Positions 12,654 to 23,569 of a stretch of DNA of 64,000 bases are shown here, piece by piece. The notes beneath the pieces were generated by a model. That model worked only from the letters and a program-made list of their open reading frames with translations. It made no database searches and was not told where the DNA came from. This stretch comes from Eucommia ulmoides (lineage: Eukaryota > Streptophyta > Magnoliopsida > Garryales > Eucommiaceae). The DNA is taken from the NCBI GenBank assembly GCA_016647705.1, contig CM028328.1, positions 35,254,501 through 35,318,500 of the forward strand, in the 5' to 3' direction. Both the position numbers and the translations under genes were made by a program. Positions within the stretch are counted from its first letter, which is position 1. Each line of letters begins with the position of its first letter.

Positions 12654-14297
12654 TCACATCATCGTCCTCGCGGTATTGACTACTCACAAGTATACGAGGT
12701 CTAGTTTTAATATAATGGATCTTGTAAGATCAGATATCGTTCCACTGGGAATGACGTGTAATTTGGTTCAGTATTGTGATTGAAATAGTTTCATATTATC
12801 TCGACTAATCAAAATTTGTTTGTTTTCTATGTAATTTACTAAGATAAATGACAACTATTAGATTAGTTCTAATTACACTAATTAGTTAGGTATTGATTTC
12901 TTTCACATAATGCATAATCGACGTCATTGAGTTAGCTATAATGGTTTTTATCTATTCCGACAGTCTCTGTATCGATAACTCCTCCGCTACCTCTCCCGAG
13001 TGTAAGACGGGGGATTACACGACTTCGTGTCAACGAAGAAGTCCCCTTCAATGCCTTAACGACCCTAGGTCATGTGAGTCTTAAGCCAACTTCATGGATT
13101 GCATACGTTCTAACGCCCTCCCGGGTCATTAGAACGTCACGTTGTATTTACCCTAGTCCGAATCCGGGGTTACCTCTCCCGAGTGTCAAACCCCGTATTC
13201 TCGGTTTATCAATACAAGCATAATATCAAGAATAATGGTAACCACAATCAGATTTAGACAAACTACACATTAAAGTAACATTAATTCATTCCACTTAACA
13301 ATTACATGGTTTCAACTACACCTAAGTAACATTTAACTAATACTACAAGATCTTAGCCATATTCCATACAAAATAAGAGGGATTCAACATTCTTAGATAT
13401 GAAAAAGTAATTACAAAGATAAAAACAGAGAAGAACGATCAAATCTGAAAGTGCAACGGTCCACTGTCGCTAATGATCGATCCGCAAGTGATTCTTCTTT
13501 GCCGGAATGATGAATCTCCTTCTTGATCTTCAAAATATAGCTTAAGAACTCTCTACAAGGGTTAGGGTTCATCCATAACCTTTTTCAGACGTGGGAAAGG
13601 GGTATAAATAGGCCTAGGGGTTCAAAAATATCTAAACAGATATTTTAGCCTGTTCTGCAAAATGCGCCGAGGCGGTAGAATCTTCGCCTAGGCAAAGTTT
13701 AAGTCGGTTAAAAATCTGCCTAGGCGATGGTTTATTCACCTAGGCAGAGGACTAACTTCTTCATCTTCTTTCTTTCTGATGGATTTCCGCCTAGGCGGTA
13801 GAAACTTCGCCTAGGCGAATTTTAGAAGTTCAGCATGTCCAGCATTCTGACGGAATTTTGCCTAGGCGGTGGAAACTTCGCCTAGGCAAATTTCAATATT
13901 TCAGCCCTTGCAACTTTCTGATGGATTTTCGCCTAGGCGTTGGAAACTTCGCCTAGGCGGATTTCAACTTCTCAGCGCTTTCAACCTTCTGACGGATTTT
14001 CGCCTAGGCGATGGAAACTTAAACTAGGTGGATTTCAACATTTCATCATTTCATCCTTCAGACAGATTTCCACCTAGGCGGTAGAAACTTCGCCTAAGCG
14101 GATTTGCGTTGTTTTTTGAAACCTCCTTTTTTTTATCTTTTGGCCACCCGTTTTTCCACCATTTCGCTCAGTTTGTTGATTGTTTACATCCCTACTCCTG
14201 ACATATAAAAACAGCTAAAAATATATTAAAATTTTAATAAAATACTCGAAAACTGGCAAATTCAGTTTAGAATTAGATAGGTATTTTACACCTATCA
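12654..14297 (-). mobile_element. Nested solo LTR of family B, inverted
   Basis: It reads TGATAGGTGTAAAATACC from 14297 leftwards and is about 1.64 kb, the same length as its host LTR. ATACC at 12649-12653 and 14298-14302 is the probable target duplication. The left terminus is less well matched than the right. It aligns in the same orientation with 36101-37499 over the 'ggatatcgttccactgggaa' block and the 'ctcgg' terminus region. Confidence 0.7.
13766..14110. repeat. About five tandem units of 70 bp, each with paired GCCTAGGC palindromes
   Basis: Each unit runs ttctgacggatttt, cgcctaggcggtggaaactt, cgcctaggcg, then a cagc/cattt-rich tail. Starts fall near 13771, 13846, 13916, 13986 and 14046. 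Units differ by scattered substitutions. The array lies in the U3-like part of the nested LTR. Confidence 0.75.
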
Positions 14298-14744
14298 ATA
14301 CCTCATCTCCTCCCCCTTCTCCGGCCTCTCTTGATTTTTGGAGCCCCTTAGAATATATCTAAGGGTATATTTAGGAATTTTAGAGGTGGATCTCACATCC
14401 CAAAGTAGAGAAGATGGCGAATCGATCGTTGAGCGTTCTTAGCGGTTTATCTTTGAATAAGGCTAAGTTCTTCGATTGTTTTTCCTTATTTCTTTATCTT
14501 AGGATCATGTGAGCATGTTTAGCTCGATTTATATGTTTATGCGGCTATGGCCATGAGTGAAATATGGATTGTAGTAGGGATTAACGGTATATTTATAAAT
14601 ATGTTATTTGGATGATTTCGGTGTTGCGTTTATATTTGTTCTTCGTAATTTGATTGTGTTTATCGTATAGTTTATTTATTATGCTTAGAATGGTAAATGG
14701 AGAATATGGGATTTTGACAAATCTTGGATTCGGATTAGGGTAAA

Positions 14745-15135
14745 CAAACGCCACGATTCTATAACCCGATCGAGGTTTGAATGTGGATAATCAATGACGT
14801 AGGGGCAAAACTCACGCGACCTAGGGTCGTTAATACGTTGAGGGGGACTTATTTGTTGGCTCGAAGTTGCGTTATATCCCTCGTCTTACACTCGAGAGAG
14901 GTGGCGAGGGAGTTTTAGAACGGAGATTGTCGATAGGTTAAATACAACGCGATGATCCAATAACCCGGGAGGAAGTTGGATTGTGTGCAATCAATGACGC
15001 TGGGCGAGACTCACGTGACCTAAGGTCGTTAAGACGTTGAGGGAGACTTCTTCGTTGACTCGAAGTCATGTATTCCCCCATCTTACACTCGGAAGAGGTG
15101 GCGGTGGAGTTTACGTACCTAGATTATCAAATAGG
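14745..15135. repeat. About 200-bp tandem duplication in the outer family B LTR
   Basis: Two related units (about 14745-14944 and 14945-15135) each contain a 'gttgaggg-gacttcttcgttg' stretch and 'cttacactcg'. The nested copy has only a partial second unit (around 12960-13200). Confidence 0.55.
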
Positions 15136-17540
15136 TCGAACATCGTAAACGTGAGTAAATCGAGATCGAACACGTATTTGTAAACACGTTAATCCCTAGG
15201 CAATTCTTGACCCTAAAACATATTAGCATATTAGTGTAGTTAATTTAGGTTATATTAGTATTAGTTTAATTAATTAAATACATTTGTTTTCGCCTAAATA
15301 AAGTTAGGTCACGACAAACGCGGTATTCGATAGTAACAACACCAATCCCAGTAGATACGATAACTCGATATTAACGATCACACTATACTAAAACTTAGAC
15401 CTCGTATACTTGGGAGTGTAAGTAGTGGCATATTTTACGCCCAACCATTGGCCCCATAGAATACCCACGAGGAGGGTGAATTGAGTAATTAAAAAATTAT
15501 CAGAATAAAATTCAATAAATCAAATAATTAAAAATTAAGCCTAAATTAATTATTATCTTTATAACACATCGGAATAATATACTCAACTAAGTGCACACCC
15601 AAACAGAAAAAATGGCAAAGTAAATATAGCAGCACACAAAATATTTATATTGGTTTACCAAGCTATTCTTGGCTAATTCAGTCCCCCGAGCTCCAAGGAA
15701 GTCGCACCCACTAAAATCAAGATCCCTGTAAAGGTAGGAACTAAACCCTCCCACCGATTCTTTTACAGGCCCAGAATCAACCTTCACAATATCATTTTCT
15801 CAAGCTAAGGAAGAACCTCTACTTTTTACAGGCGAAAGAATAACCTAATTCTTTTTAACACTAAGGTACAAGAATCAAAACCTCTCAAAACACTCCAAGT
15901 ATCATTTTCACAGGTAAGGATGGAACCTTTACAAATTACTCACAACGTAATTCTTATCCAGGAAGAATCACTACCTTAATATCTTTACAAGAAGAGACTG
16001 AAACCCAGCTACCCTTGATTAAATACTTCAAATAATATTTAATTCGTCACAACTCGCCAATACAAAAATTGATAAGAAGTAAATCTCACTCGGAGCTTCT
16101 ACCACCCCAGATAAATACTAACTCAATTAATATCCTAACTAGTGATAGAAATACGTCAGATACAAAAATCTAATTTTAACAAGATATGGGTAGCAAATTG
16201 AAGCACGTAATCAGATTCAAGAAATTGTTTGTAAAAAATATTTTCTTCAAAAATCAGAAATAATTTATAAGATCAATTTTCAAATATAGAATAGTAAAAA
16301 AATAATAAGTAATATGGAAAGATCTCACCTAGAATACACAGAAATAATGATTAGAACAATGTAGTTTCAAATATGGTATCAGCAAAAATTGATCGCAATT
16401 GATTCTCAAAATCACTCTTAGAAAAACTCACAATATCGTAGAATGATAACTCTTATAAAAGCTTACAAATGATATAAACTCTTTTAACTCTCTCTCAATG
16501 AATGATTAGTCCTAAAATGAAAATTTGCAATTCTATTTAAAGGAATATGTAATCAACCTTCTAACAGCTAGTTTACATGTGTCATCATAATTAAAAGCTC
16601 TTATAGACCCCTTATATCATAAGGACTTCATTTAGGTTCAATTCCACTTAGAAACATCTTTCAAATCTCTCAATTAAACCCCCAAAATATTTCTCAATAA
16701 GTATAGAATCTATTCCAAGTACCAAATTGAAAAATATTAATATTTAATGAACCATATTAATAGGATTTAATTTGTATATGAACCATATCTTAAATATAGA
16801 TAATATCCCACAAGTCTCTCTTAAATCCCAACAAAAAACATCTACTTTTGAACATAATCTCAGATAAAACTATTTCCAGAAACAGCGCGTTCGGTTAACT
16901 GCCCAGTCGACTGCCCAACTCAGGTTGCAGCCAAGCTATCGCCGCTGCGTGCATAGGTCAACCGCCCGGTCGACTCACAGATTCAGAGAGTTCAGTACTA
17001 CTTCACTGGTCGGCCTATCGGTCGACTTGTTGATTCAGAGAATTCAGCCTTCTTAACCGATCGACCTGTCGGTCGACTTAGAGATATAGGATGTTACAAC
17101 TTATATGTCCAATCGACTCACCAGTCGACTCATGTCACTAGATCTCTTCTCTGAATACGTTTTTAACTTATTTTCTTTTACGATTTCGCCCCTTTAACCA
17201 TTTTCTTCTCTTGATTAGCTCCACTAATATTCTTACATTTTATTTTAGTCATTCAAAAGTATTTCTTCTTATTTCACATAGGAGCAAATAATTTAACTTA
17301 ATCAAAACACATATAAAAGATAAAACACATTTTGTACCATGTGTGTGTTCCTAATGGGATATTAAGAGTTAAGATTCACCTAGGTTATTTTTCCTAATTT
17401 CTTCAAACTCTTAATTCTTCTTCATCATCTTGACATCTTCATTTCTGGAACTTTAAATCACTAAAACACTCAATTGAACATTAGTTCCATCAAAACATTA
17501 ATACTTAATTGTTCATCAAAATCTTAGGATCAACAATCAC

Positions 17541-18428
17541 CTTATTTATTCCTTATATTTTCTCTCTCCAACAATTTAAAAAAAAAAAAAAAATTCTCTC
17601 CATCTTTAATTACATAAAAAAAATTATTTAATTTTAAGTGCTCCAAAAAGTATTCTAACAATTCATAATCAATTAAGAGTAATTATTGAACAAGATAAAA
17701 ATGACTTATTAGATTATTGTACGATTATTATTTGAAAAAAAAATTACAAAAATTGAAAAAAACCTGAGGAGTTTATTTACTTATTGATTTACTATTTTTT
17801 GAAAATAAATATGAGTGAAAATATTAATAATCTTAGAGATGTATTCTAGGTTATGATTTTATATTTATTTTTTAATATTAAAATTTATTTTTTGTTATAT
17901 TTTTATAAAAATATATTAAATATAAAACCATGTTTAATCTTCGAATAAAAAATATATATTATTTTATTTTTTTTAAGGCAGTACATGAATTATGTGACTT
18001 TCCTCCAAACTTAGCAGTGGAAGTTACACATGATTGTTGAATTGAATTTTTGCCACCTGCTTTCTCTCTCGCTCTCTTAATTGTTGAATTCAGGGAATAT
18101 CTACTTAAAATTGTTTTGGGTTGATATCTATATGGTTGATCGAAATATGGTGTAAAAAATATGTAATAGGTAAATAATTGTTGAATGTGTGGTAGAAAGA
18201 ATTTGTAAATATATAAAACGTAAATATATAAAATATTAAAATTAAATTCATAAGATCAAATATTGAGAAAATTGTTTTGTAAAAATATTTTTGAATTGTA
18301 TTATTAAAAAAATAAGAATTGTATTTTGAAAACAAAAAACAGATTTTGAAAACAAAACAAAGCTAGACGCATACATTTACATATTTCCCTTCTCACACCT
18401 CCATTGTAAATAATTAACAAATGTCAAC
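17541..18428. other. Gene-free AT-rich spacer
   Basis: Long A and T runs, no gene or clear repeat seen. Confidence 0.6.
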
Positions 18429-19959
18429 TAGGGATGGTAATTGAACCTAAATTGGTAGTTAACCGAGCTAAATCGAACTGAATGGTTTAGGTTTGACCAT
18501 GGTCAAATGGTTTTGATTTTGGAACTAAAAACCAATGTGGATTTGGTTTTTATTTGGGATCGTAATCGAGTAACAGAACCTTGTAATCGTTGTTTTAGGT
18601 CTATTGTTCGTGTGTGTGTATTACCCCTATTTTTTTATTAATCTACAATTTACCTATAGTGTGTGTATTGTCACTCAGTATGGTTTATTGTAAAAATTAC
18701 GTTGTGTTTGTTATGCTAGAATGGAATTGAATGACAATAGGATTAGAATCATTGTAGTATTGGAATGAAATGGTCATTACCATTCCTATATTTGGTGACA
18801 AGATGGATTAAATGTGGTACAGGAATGACCATTTTCATTTCAATATTTGGTTAGCGTAGGAATAAATTAATTTATTTTTTTTACATAGAAAATATTCAAA
18901 CATAAAACAAATGAAACCAACATTAAATATAAATCAAATGATCAGCACCCCCCCTTTTACTTTTCTAATCCCTAAATTAATTAATACCATCTTTTTACTT
19001 GGGATTAACTTATCTCATGATTTGTGGGATTAATCAATACTTAGGAATAAAAAATAAATAAATAAAAAATATCACCAACCAAACATGGGAATGGAATGAT
19101 CATCCTTGAAATCATTATATTCCTTAATTGAATCTCACATACCAAACTTCACGTTACACTATTTTTGGTATGCTGGAATGGAATAAAATAACAATAAGAT
19201 TGAAATTAATATAGTAATGGAATGCAATGGTCATTACCATTCCTATGTTTCATGACAAAAGGGATTACATGTGGTATTGGAATGATATCAAATGGTAAAA
19301 TAGTAATTTAATTAAATTTTCAAACGATTTAATAGTTAATTTAATAAAATTTTATTCCAATTCAAATATTTTGTAACATTTTTTTGTTGATCAATTATTA
19401 AAAGTTAATCCCATGTAATTGGGATTGACTAATACCAAGTTTATCTTGGTATTGATTAATCCAATATTTTGTGGGACTAAGGAATCCTTGGTAATGGGAA
19501 TAGAATTTAATCCCATGTACCAAATATAAAAATGGAATGATCATTCCCATAGCCATTCTAATCACCTCTCGAATCTTGTGTACCAAACACAACGTTTGTG
19601 ATTTGATGGTTTGGTTTTGTTTTTGTTTAGAATATAATCTTATATTTTAGTTATGCATTTGTCTATAATTTTATGAACATGAATTTCTAGTAAATAGTAA
19701 CTTACTACAATAGAAAGAATTAATAAATACATAAAAAAATATAAAAAAAATAATAATTAAAAAGAAGCAAAAAATTAATGGGTTTGTGGTCTTGCAGGTT
19801 TCGTTTTGGTTTTGGTTTATATAAAACTACAATTCGGTTTAAAATCAACTTTTTAAAAAATCAATGGTTTATGATTTGATTTTGGGTTTGTTATTTTTTA
19901 AAGGTTTTAGTTTTGATTTCTATTGAAATCGAACCAAAATCGGCTCATTGTTATCCCTA
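18429..19959. mobile_element. hAT-like non-autonomous element
   Basis: The left end TAGGGATGGTAAT and the right end (complement TAGGGATAACAAT) form an imperfect terminal inverted repeat. The flanks atgtcaac (18421-18428) and acaccaac (19960-19967) agree at 5 of 8 bases, as for an aged 8-bp hAT duplication. The outer parts are rich in ggttt/aacc words. No transposase was seen. Confidence 0.55.
18701..19597. mobile_element. Two adjoining MITE-like units inside the hAT-like element
   Basis: Unit 1 (about 18701-19148) and unit 2 (about 19149-19597) each begin like tttggtatgctggaatgg and end with an inverted version (ataccaaac). Both hold the internal word 'aatggtcattaccattcct'. The outermost ends share ACGTTGTGTTTG as an inverted repeat. 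The superfamily was not identified. Confidence 0.5.
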
Positions 19960-20280
19960 ACACCAACTTACTCAATACTTACTAACAAACGCTCTTTTGA
20001 GGAGCTCAATTTATAGAGATAAGTTAGAGGACAAGTTTGTATCAGATCTGTGATCTATCCTTCTATTGGATTTTTCAGATTTTCATATCTGTGATCTATC
20101 TTTCTGTCACCATACTCGTCGTCGTGCTCCCTTTCTACCGCATCGTTCGCCGCCAAATCTGTCGTCGTTTTTTCACCATCGTGCTCGTCGTTCCCTGTAC
20201 TTTCTCTCTCTCTTATTCGTTTTCTCAAATCTAGAAAATTTCAGATTTAGATTTTTCTGATCTGAAAAATTTCAGATCTG

Positions 20281-20802
20281 GTTGGTGAATATAACACGAT
20301 CTCATGTTATATTTTAAACAAAAGTGGAATATAACATGATCTCGTGTTATATTCTACTTTCATTCAGAATTTCGTTCTTCATTTGTTGTTTTTTGTTCGA
20401 CGCGTTATATTTTGAATACGTTATGTGTTTAATCTTTACTAGATACACATCACATACATATTCGAACTATTAGTTGTGTTGAATGTAATATGTTCATGTA
20501 ATCAAGCCGCAAAATATTAGAAATATGGATCTTATTTTGTTCGTGTGTTAGTAACGATCATGAATATGTACCTATGTTGACTTTTTCTATAGCAAATCGA
20601 TTTGTTTTGTTCATTTTAGGATGAATTTGAGTTGATTTCAGTGGCTCGACATTAAAGAAAATGAGATTATTCATCCGTTGAAAAGTACGGTACGACAAAA
20701 TTGTCACAAAAAGTCAAAAGGATTAATTTGAAACATGTTTTTTAAGAAGGTTTATTCAGTAGTTTTGTCCTCTTATATCGACTTTTCGGTAACTGCCCCT
20801 AT
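20281..20802. repeat. Second copy of the inverted-repeat element with the gtaactgcccct end
   Basis: 20288-20360 repeats the aacacgatctc/gagatcgtgtt hairpin motif, and 20690-20802 matches 1161-1255. 20037-20270 is a cgtcgt-rich, 5'-UTR-like patch that may be cargo. The left boundary was not found. Confidence 0.45.
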
Positions 20803-21019
20803 TTTTAATTTTGGATTTTTGATAAAATTGTCCATTATGAATTGTTTTAAGATGTTTTCAAATATAGTACCAAAATCATCTCCAACAAATATTCAAATAT
20901 TTTAATATGATAATAGAAATCAATGGAAAAAAAAATAGTTCTCAAAATAGAAAAAAAAAATCTGGAAAAAAAAAAAAAAAAAGAGTAATTGTGTTCTAAA
21001 AAACAAAATCTATATATAT

Positions 21020-21645
21020 TGATAGAGGATATTTCGGGAAGTTCAGACTGAAACTACATGCAAAGATGGAATTCACGAGCAATGAATGAAGATTATAGTC
21101 CGTGCAGAATTCGAAGGAACCCAAGGATACACCCTAGGATCCCAAGGAATAGCACGGTCTTGAGATCACAAGGGATCGAGCATAGGCACCCTTGCTCGGG
21201 GTTACACCTACTGCTCGAGACATGTTATCTCACCAAATAAGGAAATAGAATTGGATGAATCATTAAATGGGTATAATCATTATAAATCCCGTAAATCTTG
21301 TAAGGGTTACAAAAGGTTGACCAGGATCTCGAGAAATGCATTCCAAACAAGTATTTCCATGCCTATAAATACAAGGGTGGTTGTTAGACCAATGTACGTA
21401 CAATTTACTAGGAAAAAAATCTATGAAAATACTTTCAAACTCAAACTCTACTAATTCTCAATTTCAGACCAATGTATGCACAATTTATTAGGAAACACTC
21501 TATTGAAATATTATTAGACTCAAACTCTATTGATTCTCACACAAAAGGTGTCATGCCACTGGCCTACACACGTATGCATACTTGTAGAAACCCTAGTCAA
21601 TCGAAGGTACACCATATCTGATGATCCAATTTTTTGCATTACCCA
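21020..21645 (+). repeat. 5' LTR of element C
   Basis: 626 bp with a TATA-like cctataaataca near 21362. An internal tandem duplication of about 80 bp (21389-21468, 21469-21548) is not seen in the 3' LTR and explains most of the length difference. Confidence 0.75.
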
Positions 21646-22559
21646 ATTGGCGTCAAATATAAAAACGACATATCATTTGTCACCTTTTGATTCGAACCTC
21701 ACCAAAAACCTTTATAGAAAATACGTGGTTAATGTTTTATCCAGAATCATAAGTGTCAAAGAAACCAAAAGGCAATAGATCCACTTCTTGACTTAAATCG
21801 CGATACAGCAACTATCCTACCACCACCATTATCGCAAGGCTATGTTCCCTCTATAGTGAAGCACAAGAAAATCCAGACTAAGGATGAAAAGCCCAATGAG
21901 AACATCATTAAGAGGAAGAGCTGACAAGGGAACGATAGGAGTTGACGAGCGAAGTGAAACGACTTTGATGAGAGCGAGAAGAGATGTGCGAGATTAAACT
22001 CTCGAGAAGATCATAGAACTCCATATCCTGAGAGAACACTCAGTGTTTACTATAATCTAGGTTCTTATAGGCAACAAGCTCAGTCTCAAGAATAAAAGAA
22101 CCTCGTACCGAGCAACATGGTTGCCCTAGCAGATACCCAACTAACTGAGAAACCAATATCTCCACTAAAGACTATATAGTTACTCGATAGAGGTTAGGAA
22201 TCAACGCAGAAACAACAATCTTTGCCACCAAGGGCATGTCGTAAGCAAGAGGTTGTGACTTATAAGAAAAGAAAAGTGTGAGCCCAATGTCCAAGACATC
22301 GTGGAGACAAATGCACAACCCTTCACTACTCGGGTGTTGAGAAAGAAAGTCCAAACCAACTTTAAATTGTCATCTCAAATCGGCACCTACCACGACATGA
22401 TAGATCTCGAGAAGCATCTCAACTCTTACCATGCACATACTGATATACAGGAAGCATTTGATTCCATTAATTTTCAAGCATTTTAGGTAATACTTACAGT
22501 GACTGCTAGGAGGTAGTACAAAATATTGATTCGTGGGCTTTTGATTCATTCGATTCCCT

Positions 22560-22870
22560 AAGCAATGCATTCGTGCATCACTTTGTCAGCAGTATTAAAA
22601 GGGCTAAGAACGTATCCCGCCTACTCTCGATTAAGCAGAGAAAGAACGAGAGTCTCGATACTTGCTTAGAGATGTTTAAGCAAGAGTTCAATCAGATAGA
22701 AGGACTTAACGACATAATGGTCACGATAGCCTTGATGAGTGGGATCTAGAAGGGGTCATTGCTTTACAAAATGGCTCGCACACCACCTAACACCTTGGCA
22801 TCATACATAGCTCTATCAACAAAGTTCATTTTTTCCAAAGACATCTATTGAGATCGAACAAAAGTGAAAT
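22560..22870 (+). mobile_element. Element C gag part
   Basis: Words such as RHFVSSIKRAKN, KQRKNESLDTCLEMFKQEF and MARTPPNTLASYIAL follow the pattern of the retrotransposon gag domain in plant Ty3/gypsy elements. Decayed. Confidence 0.6.
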
Positions 22871-23569
22871 AGGATAGGAAGGAAAAATAGAAGGTCAAAG
22901 AGTCAACCTATGACAGATCAGATTGAGAGGAGTCCTAATAAAACAAGAAAAAAACAAAACGAGATCGAGTTATATCTGATAAGTAGCACAGGAAGTCAAA
23001 ATACCTATTTCATTACTCGAACTACACATTGTTGCATACGTCCCTGGGGATGGTCCTGATGCAAATTTGGGACAATAAGTTAGTGAACTAGCCATAACCC
23101 CTGAAGAATAGGGGCAAAGCCAATACGCCAAGTAAATTGTGTGGTTTACACTGAATTACGGGAACACTACGGACAATTGTAACGATTTGAAGAAAGAGAT
23201 TGAAAAACTCATTCGAAGAGGTCACCCGAGATAATTTACCAACAATCAAGATTATGAAGACCAGAGAGAAAAGAAAACGAAGGGCCCAAGGTTTGAGGAA
23301 AGATCAAAACGATTCACGATGGTTTCATCTCGGGTGAAACTTCCTTGGCAACCAGAAAAGCCCAGGGTATAAGACAAGATCGAAATAATTTATGATGGTT
23401 TCATCTCAGGTGGAGCCTCCTTGGGGAGCAGAAGGCCCACGCTCAAAAAGAAAAGAAAGGTTGAGGATTAAATCTTCCCGGTAACCAGGCCTTGATCTCT
23501 AAGTGCGAGACAATTACCTTCAGCAAAAAAGATTTGAAGGGAATCTGTACCCTCCTCCCCCCCCCCCCC

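Larger units (their letters stand above)
12115..15447 (+). mobile_element. Solo LTR of family B, interrupted by a second inverted family B LTR
   Basis: It starts TGATAGGTGTAAAATAC and ends GCCCAACCA, with the target duplication TTGGC at 12110-12114 and 15448-15452. Without the nested copy (12654-14297) it is about 1.69 kb. It has a palindrome-rich upstream part (12341-12600) and then a TATA-like ctataaatacc (12643-12653), so transcription would run on the plus strand. Sharing 5-bp duplications and TG...CA ends with the 1.4-kb copy at 36101 points to an LTR retrotransposon. No internal region is present, so the superfamily cannot be set. Confidence 0.75.
5887..17535 (-). mobile_element. Family A LTR retrotransposon fossil, both LTRs, gag-like and plant-transposon-like parts
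   Basis: Both ends are exact: TG...CA LTR termini and the 5-bp target duplication ATCAC at 5882-5886 and 17536-17540. The element reads on the minus strand: 5' LTR on the right (12108-12114 plus 15453-17535), tRNA-Met-like primer site, gag-like segment, a plant-transposon-like domain, a purine tract, then the 3' LTR on the left (5887-8144). Family-B LTRs (12115-15447) sit inside the 5' LTR. No protease, integrase or reverse transcriptase was recognised, so it was probably a non-autonomous element mobilised by a relative. The gag-like part recalls SIRE-type Ty1/copia. The frames look broken several times. The LTRs differ by about 5-8% in the stretches compared by eye, so it is not recent. Confidence 0.85.
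12108..17535 (-). repeat. 5' LTR of family A, split by family B insertions
   Basis: Only 12108-12114 and 15453-17535 belong to this LTR; 12115-15447 is the inserted family-B material. The LTR's outer end at 17535 abuts the ATCAC target duplication. Confidence 0.8.

Noticed and set aside
13766-14110. CRISPR-like regular repeat spacing
   Set aside because: The whole 70-bp unit repeats, spacers included, the host is a plant, and the array lies inside an LTR.
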